64,000 bases of DNA from Gordionus sp. m RMFG-2023 (lineage: Eukaryota > Nematomorpha > Gordioida > Chordodea > Parachordodidae): NCBI RefSeq assembly GCF_954871325.1, contig NC_088775.1, positions 22,979,561 to 23,043,560 on the forward strand, written 5' to 3'. The translations under genes and the position numbers were made by a program. Under the pieces are notes generated by a model. That model did not search any database. It was not told where the DNA came from and saw only the letters and a list, made by a program, of their open reading frames with translations. How positions within the stretch are numbered: position 1 is the stretch's first letter; every line of letters starts with the position of its first letter. Shown here piece after piece: positions 34,130-46,946 of this stretch.

Positions 34130-35285
34130 TTATTTTGATATTAGAAAGATGTTCAAAAATCTTTGGTTCTAGTAATAAATAGGCACTGCCATTATATATT
34201 ACTCCACGAGGAAAATATAAATGTGAAAATTTTTAAAAAATTTATCTTAACCCTAGTTAAAATTTTTGATACTAGAAATATGTTTTTAAACCTTTGGGTT
34301 TTGTAATAAATTGGCACTGCTGTTATATTTTACTCCACTAGGAAAAAATTGCGAATTATTTTTAAGACGTTTTTTTAAACCTAGTTAAATGTTTATGTTA
34401 TTAAGAGGATGTTCTAAAACCTTTAGGTTTAGTAATAAATTTGCACTGCTATTATATTTTTCTCCACGTAGAAAATAATTGTGAATTGTTTTAAGACGTT
34501 GTTTTAAACTTAGTTAAATGTTTATGATATTAGGAAGATGTTCTAAAACCTTTGGGTCAAGTAATAAATTTGCACCGTCATTATATTTCACTCCACAAGA
34601 AAAAAAAAATTGTGAAAATTTTGTAAAAATTTATCTTAAGACTAGTTAAAATTTTTGAAATTAGAAAGATGTTCTTAAATCCCTGGGTCTTATAGTAAAT
34701 TCGCATTGCTGTTATATTTAACTCCACAAGGAAAAAATTTATATTTTTTTAAGACCTTGTTTAAACCTAGTTAAATGTTTATGATATTAGGAAGATGTTC
34801 TAAAACCTTTGGATCTAGTAATAAATTTTCTTTGCCATTATATTTTACTCCACAAGGATAAATTCTGAAAATTTTTTAAAAATTTACTTAAGCCTAGTTA
34901 ATAGTTTTTGATACTAGAAGGATGTTCTTAAATCTTTGGATCTTGTAATAAATTGGCACTGCTGTTATATTTTAACCCATGAGGAAAATAAAATTGTGAA
35001 TTTTTTTTAAGACGTTGTTATAAACCTAGTTAAATGTTTGTGATATTAGAAAGATTGTTTAAAACCTTTGTGAATTTGACTTTCATTATATTCTTCTCCA
35101 CGAGGAACTAAATTATTAATTTTTTAAAAAAATTTGTTTTTAACTTAGTTTAAAGTGTCTGATACTAAAAAAAGTGTTCAAAAATTTTTGTGTTTAGTAA
35201 TAAATTAGCACTGTTATTATATTTTAGTCCACGAGGAAAAAAAATTACGAAAATTTATTAAAAATTTGCTTTAAATTTTTAGTTA
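34130..35285. repeat. Array of about 125-bp units, left arm (first part)
   Basis: About nine units, each with GATATTAGAAAGATGTTC, AAAACCTTTGGGTCTAGTA, ATAAATTGGCACTGC, CATTATATTTTACTCCAC and GAGGAAAA, followed by a variable poly-A/T part and CCTAGTTAAA. The array is interrupted by the copia-like insertion and continues at 37779. The inverse array is 60118-61866. Confidence 0.88.
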
Positions 35286-36483
35286 AAAGTTAAAGAAAGG
35301 AGAATGACGTCCTTGGAGAAGAAGTAAAAATATTATTTTATCTCTTTTTATTTCTCTTTTTCATAAGGTATATATAACATTTTTACAAATTAAAATTAGA
35401 ATATAATATTAAAAAGATTAAGTTATAAATATAAAAGTATCACTAAAATAAAAATATAAAGTTAAATGAATGCGCGTTACATAATAAACATATACTATTT
35501 AATAACCAAAATATATAATATTAATTTCTATAATATAACATTCTCCCTCTTCTAAAAAGCCTTCCCATAATTTCATCTAAGAAGTCATAGAGAGTTCGTT
35601 GTCCAAGTGGTTTATCGTTTTGGTCATCAAGTTGTTTCATAAGTCATTGTAATCGTTGGCTTGTCCCAATCGTTGGTTTGTTTAAATCGTAAGCTTGATA
35701 TCCTTATCGTAAGTTGTCTCCATAAATCATGATTTTGTTATATAGCTTGCTTGGTAGTACTCAGTTGTTATTATTATCATATTTCAAAATTGTTATTATC
35801 AGTAAGTTGCGAATAATAAGAAATAATAGTTCATCAAGTTGGATATAAGAAAAATGAAGAATGATAAATCAATAAGATTGTTGTTATATAAAATATTCAG
35901 CGTTTTAAGTTTTCGCGTTTTAGTGTTCAATTAATTTTTTGCGTTTTAGTCTCCAATTTATTTTTTCGCGTTTTAGTGTTAAATTTATTTTTATTTATAA
36001 ATTAATATTTTCAATCCTGAGGTTAACATATGCAAATAAAATATTATTCACATTTCCCTCTCTTTAAAAAAAAATTTAAATATCACACCCTAGTTTTAAT
36101 TCAATAAGTATTTTTTTTAAATAATAATTCTTCATAAGATAATTTTTAGAAAATGATCTCCTCATCACATCATTTAAATATATTTTTCTAAAATGAAGAT
36201 GTTTAGTTTTTACATAACCTTTTGTCTTCAAAGCTTTTAATTTCAAAAACTTTTTATCATATTAAGTATTACTTATAAGAGTTATATTAATTTTATAATT
36301 TAATCAATCATATGATTTTCATCTTTTAAATCTTTTAATTCATATGTTTCAATTACATTTTGATATAGACTTAAAATTATAGTTTTATCTTCTTGTTTAG
36401 GATTTTGAATGGTTTAACTTTGTAATATTTTTAATTATATTTAAAATTCATTTTAAGGTAATTCAGTTGATTTACACAATTGG

Positions 36484-36745
36484 TCATAATTCAAGAAATC
36501 AAAAATATGAAAAATATCAATAGGCATCTTCACTAAGAAATTCAAAATATCAATAGGCATTTCACTAAGAAATTCAAAATATCAATAGGCATTTCACTAA
36601 GAAATTCAAAATATCAATAGGCATTTCACTAAGAAATTCAAAATATCAATAGGCATTTCACTAAGAATTTCAAAATATCAATAGGCATTTCACTAAGAAA
36701 TTCAAAATAACAATAGGCATTTCACTAAGAAATTCAACTGTTAAT
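36484..36745. repeat. 30-bp tandem repeat in the copia-like remnant
   Basis: About seven copies of TCAATAGGCATTTCACTAAG plus AAATTCAAAATA. Perfect or nearly so; non-coding. Confidence 0.85.
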
Positions 36746-37084
36746 TCATTATTAAGTAGATAATTTTTAAGGCTTTTTATGTATTCAAATATGTCCATTA
36801 TGATTGATTTACATTTAAGTTGTTTTAATAAGTAAATTTACAACATGCCTTTATCTCGGCATAAAATTTTAATTTATAATAACTTTTCTTCTTACGTGGA
36901 TTTAGAATTATTAGTAAATCATCATTGGTCTCACTATATAGAATTCATAACCTAATGTCCAACTTCCATATTGGTTCTTTCTAGGTTGTAACATTAAATT
37001 AGGTGTTGGTCATCATATTACAGTCCACCACCCAGAGCCAGGACACCATGAAGAAGCTTTTGGCGTGAAAGAACATGCTAGAGT

Positions 37085-37495
37085 TTGATTCTTGGTCATC
37101 TCAATAGATTAGGCATTGGACATCTCAATAGATTAGGCATTGGACATCTCAATAGATTAGGCATTGGTCATCTCAAGAGATTAGGCATTGGACATCTCAA
37201 TAGAATAGGCATTGGTCATCTCAATAGATTAGGCATTGGACATCAAGAGATTAGGCATTGGTCATCTCAAGAGATTAGGCATTGGACATCTCAATAGATT
37301 AGGCATTGGTCATCTCAAGAGATTAGGCATTGGACATCTCAATAGATTAGGCATTGGACATCAGTAGATTAGGCATTGGTCATCTCAAGAGATTATGCAT
37401 TGGACATCTCAATAGATTAGTCATTGGTCATTTCAATAGATTAGGCATTGGACATCAATAGATTAAGCATTGGTCATCTCAATAGATTAGGTAGT
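37085..37495. repeat. 24-26-bp tandem repeat in the copia-like remnant
   Basis: About 15 copies of GGACATCTCAATAGATTAGGCATT with GGTCATCTCAAGAGATT variants and a few shortened units. It lies next to the primer-binding side of the remnant. The resulting repetitive 70-codon frame on the + strand is not considered a gene. Confidence 0.88.
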
Positions 37496-37778
37496 CATCT
37501 CATTCAAGTCCACCACCCAGAGCCGGGCACCATGAAGAAAGAATGAATGACGTCCTTGGAGAAATAAAAATATTATTTTATCTCTCTTTTTCATAAGGTA
37601 TATATAACATTTTTACAAATTAAAATTAGAATATAATATTAAAAAGGTTAAGTTATAAAAATAAAAGTATCACTAAAATAAAAATATAAAGTTAAATGAA
37701 TGCGCGTTACATAATAAACATATACTATTTAATAACCAAAATATATAATATTAATTTATTAATTTCTATAATATAACA

Positions 37779-38761
37779 AAAGTTTTTGATAATAGAAAGA
37801 GGTTCTAAAACTTTTGGGTCCAGTAATAAATTGGCATTGCCATTATATTTTACCAAACGATGAAAAAATTTATGAAATTTTTTTAAATTTTGTTGCCTAC
37901 TTAAGTATTTTATAGTAAATAGATGTTCAAAACTTCTGGGTCTAGTAATAAATTGGCACTAGCATTTTATTTTACTCCACGAGGAAAAATAAATCACGAA
38001 AATTTTTTAAAATTATGTTTTAAGCTTAATTAAAGGTTTTTGATATTAATAAATGTCCAAAAACCTTTGGCTCTAATAATAAATTGGCACTGCCATTATA
38101 TTTTACCCACGAGAAAAAATAAATTATCACGAGAAAAAATAAATTATCACGAGAAAAAATAAATTATTTAATTTTTTTAAAATTTATTTTAAGCCTAGTT
38201 AAATGTTTTTGTTATTATAAAGATGTTCTAAAACATAGTTCACAAATAAATTTCTATTGCTAATATTTTTAACGCCCGTGTAAAATGTAAAAACAAAATT
38301 ATATATTTATGTTTTGAGCAAGGTTCATATAGTAAATCCACACTGCTATTCCATTTCATTCCACGAGGAAGGTTAAAATATGAATATTTTTAAAAACTTT
38401 GTTATGAGACTAGTTAAAAGTTTTTGATACTAGAAATTTTTTTTAAAACCTTTGATTTCCTAGAGAGATTCCCATTGACATTATTTATTATAATTCCTTT
38501 CGTTAGAATTTAGAAATATTAAAAAAATATATATTTATGTTTTGAGCCCAATAGTAAGTTTGGGTGTAGTAATAAGTTGTCACTCTCATTCTTTAATCCA
38601 CGAGATAATTAAAAATTTGAAAAATTTTAAGAACTTTGTTTTGTGACTAATAAAATGTTTTTGATTTAGAAAAAAGCTCCAAAGCCCTAGTGTTTAGTAT
38701 AAATTAATTTAATATTGCTATTATTTTTTATTATTTTTTTTAACTTGAATTTAGTTAAAAT
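37779..38761. repeat. Array of about 125-bp units, left arm (second part)
   Basis: Further units with GGGTCTAGTAATAAATTGGCACT, CATTATATTTTACCC and CCACGAGGAAAA motifs. The units become more degenerate toward 38760. A short triplication of TTATCACGAGAAAAAATAAA lies at about 38112-38170. Confidence 0.85.
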
Positions 38762-39110
38762 CTTGGTATTAGAAATGAGTGGTATACCATTTGAAACTTT
38801 TTAGGGGATTGGTAGTGGAAAAGAAAAGACTGGGGAAGTTGACCAGTCATCCCATTTTAAAATTTAAGACACTTGGATATATAAATTTATCCTAAAATAG
38901 ATCTTAAATCGTCCAACTATATACTAAAAAATTTTGAAATATTTAACTCTTACAAATTTTTAATATCAAATTTGGAAAATGTATGTGAGACCAATAATTT
39001 TAGCAAAATTTGAACTAACGTAATTTGTGATTTTTACAAAAATTTATAATGAATTTTACAAACATATATGATGTCAATAAAAGTTCGACAATAGTTTCCA
39101 AAAGAAAAAT
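38762..39110. repeat. Unique inner segment of the left inverted arm
   Basis: AGTGGTATACCATTTGAAAC, TTAGGGGATTGGTAGT and ATCAAATTTGGAAAAT here are found inverted at 57743-57430 (GTTTCAAATGGTATACTACT, ATTTTCCAAATTTGAT). This marks the innermost part of the compound TIR. Confidence 0.8.
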
Positions 39111-40018
39111 AAGGAAAAGTTCTTGATATTTTGTTTGGGGAGATTGTTATTCCCCATATATTTTTATATTCTCCAGAATATTCCAAAATAAATGGTCTAA
39201 AAGCATTGGAGAAATGGGTAAGATTTTTTAGAAATAACGATAAATCCCCAAAAAGATGTACTGTACCTATTTTAATTTTACTTTAATTTGTCCTCTTTTT
39301 TTATGTATCCCTATCATGTACCTTTCTGAATTCATTGAGCTTGATTATAAACAACTTATTATCATAAAAATATGATCAATTTTTCTTTTCTTATGTTATT
39401 TCTTAAAATGTACGAAGCCTTAAATAGTACTTTCTTTCAATTAACAATCCACCAATTATCATAAATTTTTTGAAATGATTTAAAAAACGCATATCTGTGG
39501 TTTGCCCATTCCTTGATATATGTTTCATTAAAAAAAATTAAATCAGTTATTGAAATATTAATTAAATCAAAATCATTAAAATATTTGTTAACCGAAAGAA
39601 AAATAAAATATTTTTCCATTAATAAAAGTAAAAGCAATATTTAAAACGAATATAATAAAAATGAATAAAAAATCCAAGTAGATGCTTTGAGAGATATGTT
39701 ATAGACATTGCATGAAATGAGTTGATCTTATGATCTCTAGAAGAAATGGATGGAGATAAAATATCCAATCCTTGGATAATAAAAAAAATTTTCTAGTCAA
39801 AGTTGTTTAACCTTAGCCTTGTTTATAAATAAAAATAGCCAAAACTAATTAATAAAAAATTATACATGGATAATTAGCCGAAATCCTTAGCCAATGCCTA
39901 ATTAGCTCAGCTGATTTTTAGGCTAAGCCTAATTAGAATAGTTTTTGGACAATTATGCAACACAAGATCAGACCACAACAACAAAACATTTATAAAATTT
40001 GAAAATAAAATTTAAATC
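39111..40018. other. Core of giant hAT, no recognisable gene
   Basis: AT-rich. A 66-codon minus-strand frame at 39637-39437 has no recognised domain. A patch at 39870-39930 contains several inverted TTAGCCTAA/TTAGGCTAA motifs. Probably the 5' part of the giant element. Confidence 0.4.
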
Positions 40019-40216
40019 ATGGATTTTCCTTTAAAAATAATGAAAATAAGGATTACGTTAAATGACACACAATATATTGTCAACAGATGCTCTTCGTTAG
40101 ATTTTAAAAATGGGAAAATAATAAGGTCATTTAGGTATGTAATTTACGATATTTTAAACTTTTTTCCCAAAATCTGCTCACAACTAATTATAATAATCTC
40201 GATTATTTTTTATTAA
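40019..40216 (+). CDS. Small reading frame in the giant hAT core, function unknown
   Basis: An ATG in good A-rich context (AAATCATGG) opens 65 codons (MDFPLKIMKIRITLNDTQY...). The part up to KIIRSFR (40135) is followed by GTATGTAATTT, a good donor, so this may be the first exon of a gene whose later exons were not found. No domain is recognised. It could be a second gene of the element or a chance frame. Confidence 0.3.
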   Translation: MDFPLKIMKIRITLNDTQYIVNRCSSLDFKNGKIIRSFRYVIYDILNFFPKICSQLIIIISIIFY

Positions 40217-42399
40217 TATATTTTGCAATTGAATTGTGAAAGAACGTTTAGTAAATTTAAAATAGGCTTGGGGGAAATATGAGATACAATAATTTGTAGA
40301 CAGTTTTTATTGATATCCTTAGTTTGTTGATGCAAATTCAACGAGAAAAATTTTCTTTATTTACGTTAAAGTTCAGTTCTAAATTAATGAGATTTAATAG
40401 TTTTAAAAATTTTATCACTTTTAATTTATTTATTTAAATTCTATTTGATTTTATACAATCAATCTTATTAAAGGTTTATTTAATATGATTTGTATTATTT
40501 AGATTTTATAGTGCTATATGTAATAATTTTAAATATGAAATCAATGATTTTAATTGTGCAATTTAATGTTGTTAAACTGCTAAGCCGAGTCGATTTAGCT
40601 TAGACTCGAGCCTAGTTTCTAGTCGAAATAAAGACCCGACTCGAGTCGACTCTCGAGGCCATTTTATATACAAAAATACAAATGTTTTAAATTATATAAA
40701 AGAAATCATATAGTTTACAAACCTGCAGAGGTACGATTAGCATTAAAAAATAAATCATCCTCTTTTTAATTAATCTCTTAACCTTATCCCTATACTTTTT
40801 TAGACATCCTCTTTTTAAATCCCTTATTAAAATTGTTGCAAACGAAATTATAGCTTTGCATTTCCCTAATAAGCCTAAAATAAACTCAGGTAAAACATTA
40901 ATGAAGTTTTGATCTCTTAAATATCATTTTAAGCCACTAAAAAATTTCTAAACCATTCCTTCCCCCGCAACCTCTTCTCTCAAAAATATTTATAATTTAT
41001 TAAAAAAATTTGAAATTTTTGAAATAACGACCATAATTTAAAATTTTTAGGAAAAAGCATTTATATAAAAGATAAAACCAAAAATATTCATCGTCCACTC
41101 GCTGGTTCGGCTCAATTTTTTAAATTTATTTATAAGTAAATTATAACTTTTTATATCTTCTTATCTTATCTATCACATTGGTCATAGATCTGCCGAAAGT
41201 AAGCGAATGTGAATTATAAGGAGGCCCACCCTCCCTATAATTTTGCTGATTTTATTTCTCAGGGATACCAACACTTGTAATACAGATGTATATTTATCAA
41301 AATGAGTGGAATTACGCCCTATCCAATTTGTAGTTCTAGAGTGAGGTATAGTTATGAGTATGAAGGAGAAAAAGGTAAGAAAATAAAAACTAAATCTTCT
41401 AAATACAAAATAGCTATTAATTATTTAGTTTTAAAAAAATTTCATTTTAGATATTGTATTTTAAACATTTAGTAAATATTATGTAATCAGTAAAATACAT
41501 ATGACTTAATAGATTATCCTTACGTTATATATTCTTAACTTCACTTTGTAATCGGAAAAAATTATATTTCGCTTCTCATAGTTTATTTCTAACATCAAAT
41601 TTATATACCTTTATCATACTATTTGGGTCTATAAGGTAAGGTACCTAGTCATGATGAATATTAATCTTATACGGATCTATAAAATAACATTATCATAAAA
41701 AATAAAATTATATCGGTAAGATATAGTTAATTTAGAAAACTAGAAAACATTAATTTAGAAATTAACAGTCAAGAGAGTAATAGATATCTTTTCTTAAAAT
41801 ATTTTCCTTTCAGGGTCATGGTTCATTTAAAAAACTAGATATCATTTATTTGAAAACTAACATTCAATAGAGTATTATAGAGATATTTTCTTAAAAAATA
41901 AATTTTTATTTTCAAAATAATAAAACTTTTTCTTACCATCTGGATGGAGCCCTAAAATTTGATTTTTTAGATTATTTTCTTTATTTACATGATACGTGAT
42001 ATATAGCGCATTGCCCTCTACCATTGAATACACAACAGAGCTACGCTAGGTTTTCCTCATTTCCATCTAATTGGAATTGATTAATTTGGGGGAAAAGAAA
42101 AATATGAGGAGCCCTCCACACGTTTGTGGGCAAGCCGCACGTACTTGTACGCACAACATTTCTAAAAAATGTTGTTAAAACGTCTATAGGCTTTAAGGAA
42201 AAGAGCGGGACCAAAAAAGAGCCTATACCCAAGAACTGCATTCAAATTTAATTACTTTAAAGGTGGGAGGTGGATAATTTATTTTAAAAAGTTTTACTGT
42301 ATTAATGTTAGTTTATTTATTTTTTGATGGAAATTAAAGAAGGATACTTTCAAAAAGGAATAAATCCACATAAAAATCAAAATAGAAAAGTAAGGAAAA
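40217..42399. other. Core of giant hAT, AT-rich with a lone hAT-like terminus
   Basis: At about 40566 the sequence TAATGTTGTTAAACTGC with GAGTCGACTC motifs looks like one end of another hAT-type element, similar to 46316, but its partner end was not found. ACCTGCAGAGGTAC at about 40722 resembles the TIR of the 26726 MITE. The 66-codon minus frame at 42241-42041 has no recognised domain. Confidence 0.45.
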
Positions 42400-45345
42400 G
42401 ATGTGTGAACGAAAGATCCCCAGGAACATTTTCATCTGAAATATCTATCTTTGATGCGAAAGAGTTTTCTGATTGACTTTTTGCAATTATTAAGCTTTAT
42501 AAATTGTTTCATGTTTACATCCAGCTCCATCACATCTTTTATAGCTTTATAATACCATAACGATTTATATTTAGTATACTGTTTCCCTTTGTGTGTGTAT
42601 AACCAGACAATAGCATCATGTGCGAGGTTGTGATCGGAATTCCTTATTATATGGGCTAGGAACTGTATCCGACGTTTTTTAATGTAATATTTATCGGAGT
42701 GTGACTAGATTTTCTCCAGAGGTTAGAGTTAGAGATGACTTTAGGGTAAAAAATACCATTAATCGTTCTCAGGCAGTTATTTATAAAAGATTGGATACGT
42801 CTTAAGTCAGTCTTGTTAGCTTCCCATATGTCACCTCCGTAAAATAAAATGGGGATGATCGTTGAGTTGAATAGCCTCAATCTCGTAAAACCCGATATTT
42901 CCTTAGACTTCCAAATTTTCATGTACATATAGAACGCCCTTTTCGCTTTTTGCGTTCTAATCTTCATTTCCTCCTTGCATTCACCTTTGTTGTTGAGTGT
43001 CACACCCAGGTATTTGATTTTGTCTACTTTTTTGATTATGTTTTCACCTACCAAAAGATTTTGGAGTGGTGGTGTATTAGGCGAGGAAAGGATAACAGTT
43101 TTTTTGAAATTTATCTTTAGACCAACTCTAAGGCTTAGGGTTTTAATAAGATAAATCAGTCTTTCAGTCTCTTCAATGTTTTTTGATATTACGACAATAT
43201 CGTCGGCGTATGAAACGATCCTATTAGCAAACTGAAAGTTTTCGTTTAACCCAAAGTCTGCCAAGTCAGCTGCGGCATTTACCTCTTTTATGACTTTATT
43301 TATTATGATGCTGAAAAGAAGCGGTGATAGAGTGCAACCCTGTTTTACTCCTTTTTTTATTTTGAAATAGGGTGATATTTTATCATTTGTTTTAAAGCAT
43401 GACATTAATTTGGAATAATGGTTCTTTAAGATGGAGATAATGTTTGGTTCGATGCCGCACTCTGATAGTGTTTCATAAGGTGTTATGGTTTACATTATCA
43501 AAGGCCCTGCTAAAATCAATGAAAGTGTAATAAGAAGGGATCTTATATTTCCAGCACTTTTGCATAATTATTTTTAGTGATAAAATAGGTTCTAAAATAT
43601 TTTTATTAGGCCGAAATGCGCAGATATATTTAGGGAGAAGGTGGGGCGTTGATATTAACATTCTATTTTTGATAAGTGTCATAAAGACTTTTGAGACACA
43701 GGAGGTGAGAGCTAATGCCCGATAGTCCGCAAATTTCTTTAATTCCTTGATTTTCGGGAAGTTGCACAGAAAGGATTTATTCCATTCTACCGGAGTTTTC
43801 CCACTTTCCCAAATTTTATTAAAGAGAGCTAGGAGGAGAGAAGAGATTGTGTTCGGAAATATTCAGCCGTGATGTTGTCTAGACCCGGAGCTCTATTGTT
43901 CCGTAATTTCTTTACAATATTTGAAATTTCATTAGAAGAAAAACCAGCCGGGGATACGATTGTGTGAGTATTCATTGTGGTTAGAGGAGTTGCCTTACGG
44001 GAGTCGAAGACCGACATATAATGATCAAGCCAAAGTGCCATTTGCTCGTCTTGGTCTATTATGATTTTCCCCTAAGACGATCATAGTGAGTTTCGTGAAG
44101 CAACGAGGTTTGCAGAAATACTTCAATTTTTTATACGCATCATAATTCTGTTCTCTTTTATGTCTTTATTAATGTCTGCCGCTTTTTTTGCTATAAAAAT
44201 TCTCCTATCTTCCCATATAACCTTTGAATTTCTTTCCACAAATGGCTGTTTGAGCCGTTCTTTGTTCTTAGTTGATATATTTTTTCAAGGGTCTCACCAG
44301 ACATCCATTCTTTCCTAGACACAATATTTACATTTGGTAATCTTTCATAAGATTCCGCCAGTTCCTTTTTGAAAAGTGCCCAACAATCTTCAACATTTCC
44401 ATTTTTGGTAACATTAATAAAGTTTACTTTTTTCGAAATAAGTGACTGTTCAAAGAGTGTTTTATTTCCCTGCAATAGAAACTTATTTAGTTTACGTGAA
44501 AAATTTATGTTAGGAGAGTTTATGTTGGTAGCCATTGAGTTAGGAATGCTATTATTATGATATCCCCAAATGTTTTTTATTTTGATATTTGCAGTAACCA
44601 TCTTATGATCTGATATGTTGATCCTGGTAGATGCTCTAGCATCTTCAAACCAACTGTGAATATTAGAGATAAAAAAGTCAATTTGAGATTTCTGCCTACC
44701 TCTCACAAAGGTATACTTGTTAATTTCGCGATGACAAAAAAAGGTGTTTGCGACCTTGAAATTTTTATTATTACAATAATCTAGGAATTTTGTACTATCT
44801 ACATCATTTGATTGTTGGATGGCAGCCTGCCCGATAACCCCTCTACTGATATATTCACTGTCTTAACCAATTTTCATGTTAAGATCCCCCAGGATTATTA
44901 TGTTATATCTATTAGAGAGTGAGTTTAATATATTTATCATTACGTCTAAAAAGTTGTCCTCATATTCCTATTTGGTGGAGCGTAGAAGTTCGCAATAATA
45001 GTAGGTCTAAACTTGGTGTTTAGATATAGAAGTTCGCACCTCTCCGACACGGGTACAAATTTTATTATATATTTATGTAAACGCTTCTTTGTCAGGAAGG
45101 CGATTCCGGCCCAACCATTTAAAGTGGTCCCCGAGCAAAACATTTTATATTCACTAAAATTCTCCATACTATTACCTGGGCAGTGAGTTTCCTGGATACC
45201 TATTATATCTACTCCTTCTGCTTCCAGCAATCTTAAAAGAACCGCCAACTTGTTTTTTATTCCATTAATATTTAATGAAGCCATTAGTAGCGTGCCTGCG
45301 AATAGTTCCTCCATAACAGTGTACTCGCTTGAATCCAAAATGTGT
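42400..45345 (-). mobile_element. APE-type LINE (non-LTR retrotransposon), minus strand, broken
   Basis: From 45338 downward: an apurinic-type endonuclease with MASLNINGIKNKL and DIIGIQETH, then GDLN (about 44890) and ISDHKMV (about 44600), its conserved catalytic blocks. The linker at 44700-44190 is long. The reverse transcriptase follows, with RNNRAPGLDNITAEYF (about 43880), YTFIDFSRAFDNVNH (43520), KKGVKQGCTLSPLLF (about 43340) and SYADDIVVIS, the catalytic box (about 43210). The thumb and C-terminal part, with KYLGVTLNNKG and ILFYGGDIWEA, runs to about 42660, and FLAHIIRNSD continues in another frame. Frameshifts (near 44945, 43470-43400 and 42660) and stops (for example before DSEYIS at about 44860) make it dead. 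No ORF1, clear 3' tail or TSD was seen; the clade is unresolved. Confidence 0.85.
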
Positions 45346-45885
45346 ATTGGCGCAATAGGAATTTAAAAGGACAGTAATATTAAAAAAAATATAATAAACG
45401 AAAAGAAGGTAATGAACCCTTAAATAATTGCCTATTTAAAGTAGATTTATAGGAAAATTTTTTATTATTTTCTTTATTTGTTATAAAATATCTATAAATA
45501 ATCAAAAAGGGTGTAACAAAATGCCAGAAAAATATCTTAAAAGAAAAAAAATATTTTGAAAAAAATAGTAAACAATATTTAAAAAAGGCCATAATAGGCT
45601 CATTATTATTTTTGTCAGGTCTCCCTGTGCAATTGATAATTTTTTTTAAATTATAAAATGATGTGAAGTTTTATTTTGTTCCTCTGTTTACATTTTCGTT
45701 CGAATAAAGAAAATTTCCTTTGTAGCCCGATATATAAACCAACATAATTTTATTTTAAAATATAATATTTTTATTACTTTTATTAAAATAAAATTTTTAT
45801 TACTTTTATTAAAATAAAATTTTTATTACTTTTATTAAAATAAATTTTTTTTTTAATTTTAAAAAATTGATTACTTTTATAAATT
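45346..45885. other. AT-rich stretch before the giant hAT transposase
   Basis: Poly-A/T and a short tandem repeat (TAAAATAAAATTTTTATTACTTT, about 3 copies at 45750-45845). Any promoter of the transposase gene would be expected here, but no specific motif can be supported. Confidence 0.4.
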
Positions 45886-46946
45886 ATGGATCAGGATGAC
45901 ATTATTTTCACCCCATCAGACAGTTTATCATTCTTGGATGATTCCACAAATTTCTTTGAATCTTCACTATTGATGTCAATCTCAATTTGGTGAAGATCTT
46001 CAGGTAAATTTATATTTCTGTTAATTATGCTCTAAAATCATATAAATGATATATTTTTAAAGATATTAGATGAAAGTTTGATCCCGTTGAAATCTAGCAA
46101 TGATCTTTGCAAAAAAATATTTGTGGAAACACCGAAGAAAGGGCATAGGAAATGCTCCCTGTGTAATAGAACATATAGCATAAGTACATCCACAAGTAAT
46201 TTTTATTTTAATATATAAAAGACGCAAAATTATTCCGAAAATTTGTAACGAACGATGATTATAATTAATATATTTTTTTTTACCTTGTTTAACCTTCGTT
46301 TTTAAGTAATAAGAATAGTATTGTTAAATAGCTGAGCTAAGCCAACTTAGCCCTAAACTCAGTCAGTTTTTGAGTCGAAAAATCGACTCAGACTCAAGTC
46401 GGCTCCGGAGTTGGCTCAAGCCGACTTTTGAGCAGAAATTTATTTATTTGTGAATAAGAATTTTAATATTATAATTATGTAGAAATAGAGTGCCATCTCT
46501 ATTTTGAGGGAAAAAATTAAAAATTTGTTCCATAACTTTTAGATGGCACTATACCCTTGGCCCGAACCCTATTTTTTAATAAATAATTTCAATTAGGGCC
46601 TAATATATTTTTTTCGAACAGGGTCGGGCTTAAATTTTTACCTTGCGATATTACATTTTGTCAAATTGATATATTTAATTCTTGTTTGAAGCCAGGCGCT
46701 ATTATTCTTTATAGAATATATTTTTTATTTTAAATATGGATATAACAAAATTTTAGAGAATATTTCATCATATATTTTTATTATTTAAAATATCAAAATG
46801 TAGATATTTTATACATTATAATATTAAAAATTTTACTGTATAAAAACTCTAAAAAAATGTAATTTAACAATTACATAAAATATAAGTGATTCTTATGCAA
46901 ATAATGATAAAAATAAGACGATATTTTCAAATATAAATATACACAG

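Larger units (their letters stand above)
35290..37778 (-). mobile_element. Ty1/copia-like LTR element, short remnant, minus strand
   Basis: Two direct repeats of about 250 bp (35290-35540 and 37533-37778) have, on the minus strand, TGTTATATTATAG at the start and CTTTCTTCA at the end. A polypurine tract AGAAGAGGGAGAA abuts one of them, and TGGTGCCCGG, a plausible primer binding site, follows the other, which fixes the orientation. The flanking host repeats carry a 4-5-bp TSD (A)AAAG. The internal part is under 2 kb, much shorter than a full element; it keeps only a tail resembling the end of copia RNase H (KTKHLHFRK..., LIELKLGCDI). It is broken. The LTRs differ by a few substitutions and small indels, so it is not very old. 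It is inserted in the 125-bp array of the giant hAT. Confidence 0.78.

Noticed and set aside
37085-37297. 70-codon + strand frame with repeating GHLNRLGI
   Set aside because: It is the translation of a 24-26-bp minisatellite inside an LTR remnant whose coding strand is the other one.
36484-37495. CRISPR-like direct repeats
   Set aside because: The units are contiguous with no unique spacers, and the DNA is eukaryotic.
42041-42241. 66-codon minus-strand frame upstream of the LINE's 3' side
   Set aside because: No domain, no link to the LINE frames; kept only as part of an undefined region.
44369-44560. 63-codon + strand frame
   Set aside because: It is antisense to the LINE coding region.
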